Shown piece after piece: positions 7,595 through 16,025 of a DNA stretch of 64,000 bases. A program made the position numbers and the translations under genes. Origin of the DNA: VAXT01 sp963850415 (GTDB taxonomy: Bacteria > Actinomycetota > Thermoleophilia > Gaiellales > Gaiellaceae). The stretch is taken from positions 496,001-560,000 of the forward strand of contig CAWKLE010000004.1 in NCBI GenBank assembly GCA_963850415.1, given 5' to 3'. Every line of letters begins with the position of its first letter. Position 1 is the first letter of the stretch. The notes under the pieces are model-generated. The model was not told the DNA's origin. It was given only the letters and a program-made list of their open reading frames with translations, and searched no databases.

Positions 7595-8848
7595 ATGGCG
7601 CGCAAGCGGATCGTCATCCTGGGCGGCGGCACGGGCGGCACGATGGTCGCCAACCGGCTGCGTCGGCGCTTCGACGCCGACGAGGCCGAGATCCACGTCG
7701 TCGACCGTGACGACCGCCATGTCTACCAGCCGGGGCTGCTCTTCGTCCCCTTCGGGCTCACCTCGCTCGACGAGATCGTCCGGCCGCGCGCGCGGCAGCT
7801 GCGGAACGGGATCGTCTTCCACGAGCTGGAGATCGACGCGACCTGGATCGAGCGGGACGAGCTCCTGCTCGACGACGGCACGATCCTCCCCTACGACGTG
7901 CTCGTCGTCGCCACGGGATCGCGTCTGCAGCCCGAGGAGACGGAGGGGCTCACCGGCCCCGGCTGGAACGAGCGCGCCTTCACGTTCTACACGCCGGAGG
8001 GAGCCGCGGCGCTCGCGACGGCGCTCGAGCGCTTCGACGGCGGCCGCGTCGTGGTCAACCTCGTCGACATGCCGATCAAGTGCCCGGTCGCGCCGCTCGA
8101 GTTCGCGTTCCTCGCCGAGTGGTACTTCCGCGAGCGCGGGATCAGGGACCGGGTCGACCTCGTCTTCTCAACGCCACTCGACGCGGCGTTCACGAAGCCC
8201 GTCGCGTCCGAGCACCTGGCCGGCCTGCTCGACGAGAAGGCGATCGAGCTCGTCACCGAGTTCAACGCAGGCGAGGTCGACGCGGGTCGCGGCAAGCTGA
8301 TCTCCTACGACGGTCGCGAGCTCGACTTCGACCTGCTCGTGACCGTGCCGCTGCACGGCGGAGCGGCCTTCGTCGAGCGCTCCCCGGGCCTGGGCGACGC
8401 GCTCGGCTTCGTTCCGACCGACAAGAGCACCCTCCAGTCGATGGCGTCCCCGAACGTGTTCGCGCTCGGGGACGCGGCCGACCTGCCGACGTCGAAAGCA
8501 GGCTCGGTCACGCATTTCGAAGCAGAGGTGCTGACCGAGAACGTTGCCCGCTTCCTCGGCGGCAAGGAGCTCGAGCCGGGCTACGACGGCCACTCGAGCT
8601 GCTTCATCGAGACCGGCTTCCACAAGGCTCTCCTGATCGACTTCAACTACGAGACCGAGCCGCTGCCGGGCCATTACCCGGCCGCACTCGGGCTCCCACT
8701 GCTGCGCGAATCGCGCGTCAACCACCTCGGGAAACTCATGTTCCAGTGGCTGTACTGGCACGTGCTGCTCCCGGGCCGTGACCTGCCGGGGCTCGGGCCG
8801 ACGATGCCGACAGCCGGCAAGAAGCGCGACCTGTCACTCACCGGCTAG
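7595..8848 (+). CDS. sulfide:quinone oxidoreductase-like flavoprotein
   Basis: This 417-residue protein belongs to the two-dinucleotide-binding flavoproteins: VILGGGTGGTMVANRL at the N terminus binds FAD, and VFALGDAADLPTSKAGS is the second FAD contact. KCPVAPLEFAFL with Cys163 and a later Cys336 match two of the three redox cysteines of SQR; the third is absent, as in some non-type-I SQRs. The C-terminal amphipathic region (LGKLMFQWLYWHVLLPG) suits membrane-surface binding and quinone reduction. The next two genes encode TusE- and DsrE2-like sulfur carriers, supporting sulfide or persulfide oxidation rather than an NDH-2 role. No good ribosome site precedes the ATG; a GTAGTTCTCC motif lies 69 bases upstream. 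Confidence 0.85.
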   Translation: MARKRIVILGGGTGGTMVANRLRRRFDADEAEIHVVDRDDRHVYQPGLLFVPFGLTSLDEIVRPRARQLRNGIVFHELEIDATWIERDELLLDDGTILPYDVLVVATGSRLQPEETEGLTGPGWNERAFTFYTPEGAAALATALERFDGGRVVVNLVDMPIKCPVAPLEFAFLAEWYFRERGIRDRVDLVFSTPLDAAFTKPVASEHLAGLLDEKAIELVTEFNAGEVDAGRGKLISYDGRELDFDLLVTVPLHGGAAFVERSPGLGDALGFVPTDKSTLQSMASPNVFALGDAADLPTSKAGSVTHFEAEVLTENVARFLGGKELEPGYDGHSSCFIETGFHKALLIDFNYETEPLPGHYPAALGLPLLRESRVNHLGKLMFQWLYWHVLLPGRDLPGLGPTMPTAGKKRDLSLTG

Positions 8849-8857
8849 GAGGACGAC

Positions 8858-9175
8858 ATGACCATGACCTTGATCGCCGATGCCCCGGTCGACGTCGACG
8901 CCGAGGGCTTCATGACCGACCCCGGCCAGTGGAACGAGCCGATCGCCGAGGCGATCGCCCGCCAGAACGGCATCTTCGAGCTGACCGATCGACACTGGCT
9001 CGTCGTCAGGTTCATGCGCGAGCGGTACCTGACGACGGGAGCCGCGCCGTCCATTCGCGCGCTCGGCAAGGAGTCCGGAGTTCCGATCAAGGAGCTCTAC
9101 GCGCTCTTTCCCAAAGGGCCCGCGAAACTCGCCGCCAAGGTCGGCGGCATCCCCAAGCCCAAAGGCTGTATCTAG
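8858..9175 (+). CDS. TusE/DsrC-family sulfur-relay protein
   Basis: The 105-residue protein has the DsrC/TusE core: DVDAEGFMTDPGQWNEPIAE, then the helix-turn-helix-like region LTDRHWLVVRFMRERY, and the conserved tail LFPKGPAK...GGIPKPKGCI. The penultimate cysteine (CysA) that carries persulfide is present, but the second cysteine about ten residues earlier in true DsrC is missing. This places it with TusE-like single-cysteine carriers rather than partners of dissimilatory sulfite reductase. It lies 9 bases after the SQR-like gene with an AGGAGGA-type site and probably takes sulfane sulfur from the DsrE2-like protein that follows. Confidence 0.9.
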   Translation: MTMTLIADAPVDVDAEGFMTDPGQWNEPIAEAIARQNGIFELTDRHWLVVRFMRERYLTTGAAPSIRALGKESGVPIKELYALFPKGPAKLAAKVGGIPKPKGCI

Positions 9176-9187
9176 GAGGAGGACGAG

Positions 9188-9709
9188 ATGACGACCATGT
9201 ACACACCGGACCACCTCGAGCTCGAGCTCCGAACCGCCCCCGAGCCCAAGACGATCGAGAAGGTCTCGATCATCGTCTCGAAAGGCTCCCTCGAGGGAAT
9301 CTACCCCGGCCTGATCATGGCCAACGGCGCCCGCATGGAGGGCATCGAGGCCGACCTCTTCTTCACCTTCTTCGGGCTCGACGCGATCCGCAAGGACCGG
9401 TACGAGAAGATCAAGCTGGCGACGGTCGGCAACCCGGGCCTGCACATGCCGACGCTGCTCGGCGCGATCCCCGGCTTCTCCGCGGTCGCCACGAAGATGA
9501 TGAGCCGGCAGATGGAGAAGATCGACATCCCGCCGATCCCGGAGTTCATGGAGCTCGTCTCGGACTCGGGCGTCCGGCTCTTCGCCTGCAAGGCGACGGT
9601 CGACATGTTCGAGCTGACGATGGACGACTTCATCCCCCAGGTCGAGGGCATCATCAGCGTCGGCGAGTTCTACGAGCGGGCGGCCGGCGGCGAGATCATC
9701 TTCACGTAG
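9188..9709 (+). CDS. DsrE2-like sulfur-carrier protein
   Basis: This 173-residue protein has DsrE/DsrF/DrsH-like features: KVSIIVSKGSLEGIYPGLIMA near the start, a central hydrophobic DLFFTFFGLDAI, and LFACKATVDMFEL with the single likely active cysteine. The Met-rich middle (MPTLLGAIPGF, KMMSRQME) is typical of DsrE2 forms found with TusA, rhodaneses and SQR or Hdr genes, which pass persulfide sulfur among partners in the cytoplasm or at the membrane. A strong AGGAGGAGG precedes the start, and a hairpin terminator follows, closing a three-gene sulfur operon. Confidence 0.87.
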   Translation: MTTMYTPDHLELELRTAPEPKTIEKVSIIVSKGSLEGIYPGLIMANGARMEGIEADLFFTFFGLDAIRKDRYEKIKLATVGNPGLHMPTLLGAIPGFSAVATKMMSRQMEKIDIPPIPEFMELVSDSGVRLFACKATVDMFELTMDDFIPQVEGIISVGEFYERAAGGEIIFT

Positions 9710-9723
9710 TCGAGCGCAGTAAA

Positions 9724-9748
9724 AAGGGCCCGCTCTTCGCGGGCCCTT
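9724..9748. terminator. hairpin terminator after the sulfur operon
   Basis: AAGGGCCCGC (9724-9733) pairs perfectly with GCGGGCCCTT (9739-9748) around a five-base loop. The plus strand has only two T in the stem end, but an A5 run precedes the left arm, so it may work in either direction. Confidence 0.8.
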
Positions 9749-10019
9749 GTGACCTTCGTGGAGCCAGTTTCGCTTTCGTCCGCTCCAGGGGAGAGGAGTT
9801 CGGAGGGGTTCTGCCTACTGCGCCTCTCGGTGGAGCTTCGTTCTACTTGCGAACTGTTCTCTGCGCACCTCGCATCGTCGCCGAACGCAGGAGCTGAAGC
9901 ATCCGTGCCTTCGCCGATCCGGCTCCGTAGTTCTCCGCGCAGGTTTGCGGATTGGTCAGGACGCACCTGAGGGGCCGCCGACCTAGCCTCGGCGTACAGC
10001 ATTCGACCAGGAGAAAAAG
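9749..10019 (+). promoter_or_regulatory. 271-base intergenic region upstream of the copper-protein gene
   Basis: No convincing gene is seen here. It holds the motif GTAGTTCTCC at 9927-9936, 93 bases before the next start and shared with four other upstream regions in the window, and an AGGAGA ribosome site at 10010-10015. The promoter of the copper protein must lie here. Confidence 0.45.
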
Positions 10020-11156
10020 ATGGCCTCTCACCCTGCCTATGCCGATTACGAACCCGAGAGCGATTCCGGCGCGTTCTTCAAGGCGGCCGCCGTGCTGCTC
10101 GGGATCGCGGTCGGAATCGTCGGTTTCTTCGCCCTCATGCTCTGGAGCGACGCGCGCAACGCTCGCGACGACGCGCAAGCCGCGTCGGCCGTTGCGCAGC
10201 CCGCTGCTCAGGAGCACGCCGGTGCGCTGCCGCTGAACAGCTTCGCGGGCGTCGTCCCGCCGAACGCCCAGGCTCTCGCCGAGGCGCACAAGGCGTACGA
10301 CGCGACCCTCCCACCGGCGGCAGCAGGCCCCGTCGCGAATATTCACCTGACGCTGAAGGACATCACCGTCCAGATCGCGCCGGGCGTCAAGTACAACACC
10401 TGGTCGTTCAGCGGCCACGGCGCCCCGGGCCCGATCCTGCACGTCCGCCAGGGGCAGCTGGTCAAGATGACGCTGACGAACGGCGGGACGATCCCGCACT
10501 CGATCGACTTCCACGCCGCGCGCATCGCGCCGAACATCGCCTTCCGTGACGTCGCTCCAGGCAAGTCCTTCTCGTTCCAGTTCCGGGCCGGCGACCCGGG
10601 GGTCTTCATGTACCACTGCGGCACGAAGCCGGTGCTGATGCACATCGCGAACGGGATGTACGGCGCGATCGTCGTCAGCCCGACCAAGCCGCTGCCGCCG
10701 GTCGACAAGAACTACGTCCTCGTCGCCAGCGAGTGGTACATGACGACTGACGGCATCAAGCAGCCCGCCAGCTTCGACATGGCCAAGGCGCACTCGATGG
10801 AGCCGGACTGGACGACCTTCAACGGGTACGCCAACCAGTACGTCACGCATCCGCTGACGGCGGACCCGGGCGACACGGTTCGCCTCTGGGTCGTCGCCGC
10901 CGGCCCGACTCTCGACACCGACTTCCACGTCGTCGGGACGATCTTCGACCGGGCGTGGCCGAACGCGAACATCACCGGCACGCCGCAGCACGGCGTGCAG
11001 ACGGTGCTGGTGCCCGCCGGCGGCGGAGGCGTCTTCGACGTCAAGATCGACCAGGCCGGCCTCTACCCGTTCGTGTCGCACGCATTCGCCCACGTGGACC
11101 TAGGTCAGGTCGGGCTGCTCAAGATCGGGAACCCGCCCGGGACGATGTCGCATTGA
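10020..11156 (+). CDS. membrane-anchored two-domain copper protein, NirK-like
   Basis: This 378-residue protein has one N-terminal membrane helix (about residues 19-41, FFKAAAVLLGIAVGIVGFFA) and two cupredoxin domains outside. All copper ligands of copper nitrite reductases can be placed: PHSIDFHA gives two His and the catalytic Asp, MYHCG gives the type 2 His and type 1 Cys, and MHIANGM gives the type 1 His and Met, with one residue fewer between Cys and His than in classical NirK. In domain 2, FHVVG and PFVSHAF supply the catalytic and type 2 His. It probably reduces nitrite to NO at the cell surface; a two-domain multicopper oxidase is the alternative. The start follows AGGAGA. Confidence 0.82.
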   Translation: MASHPAYADYEPESDSGAFFKAAAVLLGIAVGIVGFFALMLWSDARNARDDAQAASAVAQPAAQEHAGALPLNSFAGVVPPNAQALAEAHKAYDATLPPAAAGPVANIHLTLKDITVQIAPGVKYNTWSFSGHGAPGPILHVRQGQLVKMTLTNGGTIPHSIDFHAARIAPNIAFRDVAPGKSFSFQFRAGDPGVFMYHCGTKPVLMHIANGMYGAIVVSPTKPLPPVDKNYVLVASEWYMTTDGIKQPASFDMAKAHSMEPDWTTFNGYANQYVTHPLTADPGDTVRLWVVAAGPTLDTDFHVVGTIFDRAWPNANITGTPQHGVQTVLVPAGGGGVFDVKIDQAGLYPFVSHAFAHVDLGQVGLLKIGNPPGTMSH

Positions 11157-12662
11157 GCGCGTACGTCGTCAACGACGGGCGCCCCGCAGTGCACCCCTCG
11201 GCGTCGTTCAGCGCCACGATGCGCGTGCGCCTCGAGAACCATCCCGGCGCGTTCGCGGCGCTCGCCAAGGCGATCGGCGACGCCGGCGGCCTCCTCGGCG
11301 CGATCGACCTCGTGCGGGTTGGACATGGCCACAAGGTGCGCGACGTGACGTTCCTCGCGGCCGATGCCACGCACGTCGAGCAGATCCTCGAAGCCGTGCG
11401 GCAGGTGAATGGAATCGAGGTCGAGCACGTCTCCGACCGCACCTTCCTCGCCCATCTCGGCGGCAAGCTCGAGGTGACCCCGCGAACTCCGCTCAAGACG
11501 CGCGACGACCTCTCGATCGCCTACACGCCGGGCGTCGCGCGTGTCTCGTCGGCGATCGCTGCGGATCCCTCGAAGGTCTGGTCGCTGACGATCAAGCAGA
11601 ACACCGTCGCCGTCGTCAGCGACGGGACCGCGGTGCTCGGGCTCGGCGACATCGGCCCCGAAGGAGCACTCCCCGTGATGGAGGGCAAAGCCGTGCTGTT
11701 CAAGGAGTTCGGAGGCGTCGACGCGTGGCCCGTGTGCCTGGCGACGAAGGACGTCAACGAGATCGTGAGCACGGTGATTGCGATCGCCCCCGTGTTCGGC
11801 GGGATCAACCTCGAGGACATCTCCGCTCCGCGCTGCTTCGAGGTCGAGAGCCGGCTCCGCGAGGCGCTCGACATTCCGGTCTTCCACGACGACCAGCACG
11901 GCACCGCGATCGTCGTCCTCGCCTCGCTGATCAACGCGCTCCGCGTCGTCGGCAAGGAGCTCCCGGACGTGCGCATCGTCCTGACCGGTGTCGGCGCCGC
12001 GGGCACCGCCGTCACGAAGACGCTGCTCGCCGCGGGCGCACGGGACATCGTCGGCTGCGACCGCCAGGGAGCGCTCTTCGCGGAGCGCGCCGGCCTCGCT
12101 CCCGCCAAGGCCGAGTACGCCGGGCTCACGAACCCACGCGACCTGCGCTGCTCGGCCGACGAGGCCCTGGTCGGCGCAGACGTCTACATCGGCCTCTCCA
12201 CCCCCGGCGCTGTCAGCGCGACCGCGATCCGGAGCATGGCCGATCGGCGCGATCGTGTTCGCGATGGCGAATCCTGTTCCCGAGGTCATGCCGGAGGAGA
12301 TCGAAAGCGACGTCGAGGTGATCGCGACCGGCCGCTCCGACTACCCGAACCAGATCAACAACGTCCTCGCCTTCCCGGGTGTGTTTCGGGGCGCGCTCGA
12401 CGTGCGCGCCAGCGAGATCACGAAGGAGATGGAGGTCGCTGCAGCCCGCGCGATCGCTTCCGTCGTCAAGCCCGACGAGCTCGAGGCGGACTACATCGTC
12501 CCGAGCGTCTTCAACCGTGAGGTCGCGCCGGCTGTCGCGGAGGCTGTTGCTGAGGCGGCGGACCGATCGGGAGTGGCACGGCGAGCGCGGCGCGGCGGAG
12601 AGCCGGATCCGTCCGAGCTCCGGGTCGACCGACCGAACCTGCGGCGATCTGGGGGTCGGTAG
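11153..12662 (+). pseudogene. ACT-domain malic enzyme interrupted by a one-base insertion
   Basis: An ACT domain (MRVRLENHPGAFAALAKAIG and on) is followed by a malic enzyme: SIAYTPGVARVSSAI, FGGINLEDISAPRCFEVE, PVFHDDQHGTAIVVLASLIN and VLTGVGAAGTAVTKTLL are the malate-, metal- and NAD(P)-binding blocks. The frame breaks after SMAD: one extra C at about 12245 shifts translation, and the true continuation (GAIVFAMANPVPEVMPEEIE to the TAG at 12660) lies in the next frame. Read through uncorrected, the protein would end at 12520 with about 90 aberrant residues. The likely start is the TTG at 11153, overlapping the copper-protein stop; GTG 11189 and ATG 11219 are alternatives. A real mutation or a sequencing error would look the same. 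Confidence 0.85.
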
Positions 12663-12728
12663 TTTCCCTCAGGCTCGATCGGGCCGGATCCCGATGACTT
12701 TGCCTGGGACGAGGCCGATCCTTGGAGC

Positions 12729-14108
12729 ATGGGCGCGCCCCCGTGGAAGATCAAGGTCGTCGAGCCGATCGAGCTCGTTGCTCCCGAGGCCAGGCGCCTG
12801 GCGCTCGAGCGGGCCGGATTCAACACCTTCCTGCTCCGTTCGGAGGACGTCTACATCGACCTCCTCACGGACAGCGGCACCTCGGCGCTCTCCCAGGAGC
12901 AGCGGGCCGCGATGGAGCTCGGGGACGAGGCGTACGCAGGGTCGCGGAGCTTCTTCCGGCTGGAGAAGACGGTCCGGGAGGTCTACGGCTACCGGCACCT
13001 GATCCCCACGCACCAGGGCCGTGGCGCAGAGCACCTGCTCGCCAGGCTCCTCGTCGAGCCGGGACAGGTCGTCCCCTCGAATCTCTACTTCACGACCTCG
13101 CGCGTCCACGTCGAGCTCGCCGGCGGGATCTGGGTCGACGTGGCCGTGCCCGAGGCGACCGACCCCGGCGCACGGCTCCCCTTCAAGGGGAACATCGACC
13201 TCGACGCGCTCGAGCAGGTGCTGTCCGCCGCGACGACCGACGGCGTCGCGTACGTGCGCCACGAGGCCTGCGTGAACATGGCCGGGGGTCAGCCCTTCTC
13301 GGTGGAGAACCTCGCCGACGTGCACCGCCTGGCGCGCAAGCACGACGTGCCGCTGATCCTGGACGCGACGCGGCTCTCCGAGAACGCCGTCTTCGTCAAG
13401 GACCGGGAACCGGGCTGGAGCGAGTGGCCGCTGCCGAAGATCATCCGCGCGATCACGGACCTGAGCGACGGCGCGGTCTTCTCGTCGAAGAAGGACCATT
13501 TCGTTCCGATCGGCGGCTTCCTCGCGATCAACGACAACCAGCTGGCCGAGCGCGCGCGCGAGCTCGTTGTCGTGTACGAGGGCTTCCCGCACTACGGCGG
13601 GCTCGCCGGTCACGACATGGAGGCGCTCGCGCAAGGGATCCGTGAGTCCGCCGATGAGGCGACCGTGCGGCACTACGTCTCGCAGGCCGCATACCTCGGT
13701 GGGCTGCTGGAGGAGGCCGGCGTGCCGATCGTCATCCCGGTCGGGGCCCACGGCGTCTTCCTGGACGCCAAGGAGTTCCTCCCGCACGTGCCCCAGGATC
13801 AGTTTCCCGCCCAGGCGTTGGCGGCGGCGATCTACCTCGCGGGAGGCGTACGCTCCATGGAGCGCGGAATCGTCTCCGGCCAGCACGGCTCCGAGCCCTA
13901 CGACGGCCTCGAGCTCGTGCGGCTGACGATCCCGCGCCGCGTGTACACGCAGGAGCACCTGGCGTACGTGGCCGACGTCATCGCAGGCGTGTACGAGCGC
14001 GCCGACGAGGTACACGGACTGCGGATGACCTACGAGCCGGAGCACCTTCGCTTCTTCCAAGCGCAGTTCAAGCCGCTCGCCCCGCTCCTTCAACTCGCTC
14101 CGACCTGA
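12729..14108 (+). CDS. tnaA: tryptophanase (beta-eliminating lyase)
   Basis: This 459-residue PLP enzyme splits tryptophan to indole, pyruvate and ammonia. It opens PPWKIKVVEPIE as in tryptophanase and tyrosine phenol-lyase, has the substrate/PLP region IPTHQGRGAEHLL, the PLP Asp/Arg segment ILDATRLSENA, the lysine motif FSSKKDHFVPIGGFLA and the late RLTIPRRVYTQEH. The overall pattern favours tryptophanase, but tyrosine phenol-lyase is close and not ruled out. A GGAG lies just before the ATG, and a GTAGTTTCC motif sits 70 bases upstream, overlapping the malic-enzyme stop. The next gene starts one base after the stop. Confidence 0.9.
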   Translation: MGAPPWKIKVVEPIELVAPEARRLALERAGFNTFLLRSEDVYIDLLTDSGTSALSQEQRAAMELGDEAYAGSRSFFRLEKTVREVYGYRHLIPTHQGRGAEHLLARLLVEPGQVVPSNLYFTTSRVHVELAGGIWVDVAVPEATDPGARLPFKGNIDLDALEQVLSAATTDGVAYVRHEACVNMAGGQPFSVENLADVHRLARKHDVPLILDATRLSENAVFVKDREPGWSEWPLPKIIRAITDLSDGAVFSSKKDHFVPIGGFLAINDNQLAERARELVVVYEGFPHYGGLAGHDMEALAQGIRESADEATVRHYVSQAAYLGGLLEEAGVPIVIPVGAHGVFLDAKEFLPHVPQDQFPAQALAAAIYLAGGVRSMERGIVSGQHGSEPYDGLELVRLTIPRRVYTQEHLAYVADVIAGVYERADEVHGLRMTYEPEHLRFFQAQFKPLAPLLQLAPT

Positions 14109-14109
14109 G

Positions 14110-14832
14110 ATGGGAGCGCGTCCGCCGCAAACTGCACGGCGCCTCGTGCTGATCGGCGTCGCCGTCTCGCTCTGCGCGACCGCGCTCCTAGCTATCGGGA
14201 TCCTGCTCTTCGGCAACTTCGGCGAGACCGAGGGCCGGATTCTGGGGACGACGCTGATGCTTGCCGGATACGGGCTCGTCGCGCTGCCCGCGGGCTTTCT
14301 CCTCGATCAGTCGCGTCACCGTCCGCTCGCAGGAGCGGTGATCGCGCTCGCTGCCACGGGGCTCGCCCTCGCCCTCGTCAGCGTGTGGTCCGGCAGCGGA
14401 TCCGCAACGCTCGGAAAGACCGTCGGAACAGTCACGTTCTTCGCCGTCGCCGCAAGCCAGACCGGCGCACTCGCCGCACGGCGGCGGGAGGCCGACCCGC
14501 CCTTGGTCGGCGCACTATTCGCGTTCTCGTGCGCGCTCGCCCTTCTGCTGGCCGTGATGGCGACGGCGGCCATGTGGGCCGAGCCTCATGGCCAGGTCTA
14601 CTTCCGCATCCTGGGAGCTCTGGCCGTGCTCGACGTCCTGCTCGTGGCGCTGCAGCCGGTTCTGGCGCTCGCACGGCCCCGCGGTGACGTCTACCACCTG
14701 CGCGTCGGCCTCGAGCGCGGCGAGGAGCTGGAGACGGATGTCGAGGCCCCCGATTTCGCGGCCGCGGCCTCACGCGCCATCCGCGAGACGGAGCGGAGCG
14801 GTCGCCGGGTGCGCCGGGTCGCGCGCGTCTAG
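14110..14832 (+). CDS. polytopic membrane protein of unknown function
   Basis: The 240-residue protein has about six hydrophobic segments (for example VLIGVAVSLCATALLAIGIL, LAGAVIALAATGLALALV, LFAFSCALALLLAVMATAAM) followed by a charged cytoplasmic tail of some 55 residues (VYHLRVGLERGEELETDVEA). It starts one base after tnaA and is likely co-transcribed with it, which hints at a transport or sensing role linked to amino-acid breakdown, but I recognise no family. Its stop overlaps the kbl stop on the other strand. Confidence 0.7.
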   Translation: MGARPPQTARRLVLIGVAVSLCATALLAIGILLFGNFGETEGRILGTTLMLAGYGLVALPAGFLLDQSRHRPLAGAVIALAATGLALALVSVWSGSGSATLGKTVGTVTFFAVAASQTGALAARRREADPPLVGALFAFSCALALLLAVMATAAMWAEPHGQVYFRILGALAVLDVLLVALQPVLALARPRGDVYHLRVGLERGEELETDVEAPDFAAAASRAIRETERSGRRVRRVARV

Positions 14833-16025
14833 GCGACGAGCAATCCGGCTTCCTGGCCGACCCGTTCGAAGGCAGCGAGCGCGCGATCGAGGTGCTCGGG
14901 CTCGAGCGCGGCCGACATCTGCACCCGGACCCTGGCCGTTCCTTCGGGAACCACCGGGAACCCGAAGCCCGTCACGAAGACCCCTTCGTCCAGGAGCCGG
15001 CGGCTGATGTCGATCGCGAACGAGGTCTCACCGACGATGATCGGGATGATCGCCGCCTCGCCCTCGAGCGGGCGGAAGCCCGCCTCCGCAAGCCGTCCCC
15101 TGAAGCCGCCCGTGCTCGCACGCAGCTTGTCGACGAGGCCCGGCTCGGAGCGCAGTGTCCGGACCGCCGCGAGCGCGCCGCATGCGACCGGGGGCGGGAT
15201 CGCGTTCGAGAAGAGCTGCGGCCGCGAGCGCTGAGCCAGAAGGTCGCAGACCTCGTGCGACGACGCGACGAAGCCGCCCGCGGCGCCTCCGAGGGCCTTG
15301 CCGAGCGTGCTCGTGATGACGTCGATCTCGCCGAGCAGGCCGTGGTGCTCCGCGACGCCCCGCCCGGTGGCACCCATGACGCCGGTCCCATGCGAGTCGT
15401 CGACGATCACGATCGCGTCGTGCTCCCGTGCGAGCCCGACGATCTCGGGCAGCCGCGCGACGTCGCCCTCCATGCTGAAGACGCCGTCCGTCACGACGAG
15501 CTTCCGCTGGCCGGCGTCTGCGGCGCGGAGCGCATCCCGAAGCGCGTCCATGTCCGAATGCGGGAAGACGACCTTGCGCGCGGGCTTGGCCAGGCGCATG
15601 GCATCGACGATGCTCGCGTGGTTGAGCTCGTCCGAGATCAAGACCGTATTCTCGTCGGTCAACGACGGGATCACTGCCTCGTTCGCGTTCCAGCACGAGG
15701 CGTACGTCAGCGCCGCCTCGGTCCCGACGAGCTCGGCCAGCTCGGCCTCGAGCTCGAGGTGAGGCTCGAACGTGCCGCAGATGAACCGCACCGAGGCCGT
15801 GCCCGCTCCGTAGCGGTCGAGCCCCGATTTCGTCGCTTCGATCACAGCCGGATGGGCGGCGAGCCCGAGGTAGTTGTTCGACGAGAGGACGATCACCTCG
15901 CCCCGGCCTTCCATGTCGACGACGGGCCCCTGCGGAGAGCGGAGCGTCAGGAACGTCTTGTACGTGTTCGCGGCGCGCAGCGCGTCGAGCTCGGCGGAGA
16001 CCTGTTCGCGCAGGAGATCGCTCAC
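14829..16025 (-). CDS. kbl: glycine C-acetyltransferase (2-amino-3-ketobutyrate CoA ligase)
   Basis: This 398-residue PLP enzyme of the alpha-oxoamine synthase family cleaves 2-amino-3-oxobutyrate with CoA to glycine and acetyl-CoA, the second step of threonine breakdown. Motifs: SSNNYLGLAAHP, RYGAGTASVRFICGT, TYASCWNANEAVIP, VDDSHGTGVMG and the PLP lysine in TSTLGKALGGAAGG. KBL is distinguished from other family members by the RFICGT segment and by the adjacent tdh. The GTG at 16025 overlaps the tdh stop (GTGA). Confidence 0.95.
   Translation of the reverse strand: MSDLLREQVSAELDALRAANTYKTFLTLRSPQGPVVDMEGRGEVIVLSSNNYLGLAAHPAVIEATKSGLDRYGAGTASVRFICGTFEPHLELEAELAELVGTEAALTYASCWNANEAVIPSLTDENTVLISDELNHASIVDAMRLAKPARKVVFPHSDMDALRDALRAADAGQRKLVVTDGVFSMEGDVARLPEIVGLAREHDAIVIVDDSHGTGVMGATGRGVAEHHGLLGEIDVITSTLGKALGGAAGGFVASSHEVCDLLAQRSRPQLFSNAIPPPVACGALAAVRTLRSEPGLVDKLRASTGGFRGRLAEAGFRPLEGEAAIIPIIVGETSFAIDISRRLLDEGVFVTGFGFPVVPEGTARVRVQMSAALEPEHLDRALAAFERVGQEAGLLVA

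Noticed and set aside
8858..9175. True DsrC of dissimilatory sulfite reduction or oxidation
   Set aside because: The second conserved cysteine is missing and no dsrAB genes are present; TusE-like is the better call.
9749..9970. 73-codon frame in the gap before the copper protein
   Set aside because: No ribosome site, no GC bias at third codon positions, no recognisable features.
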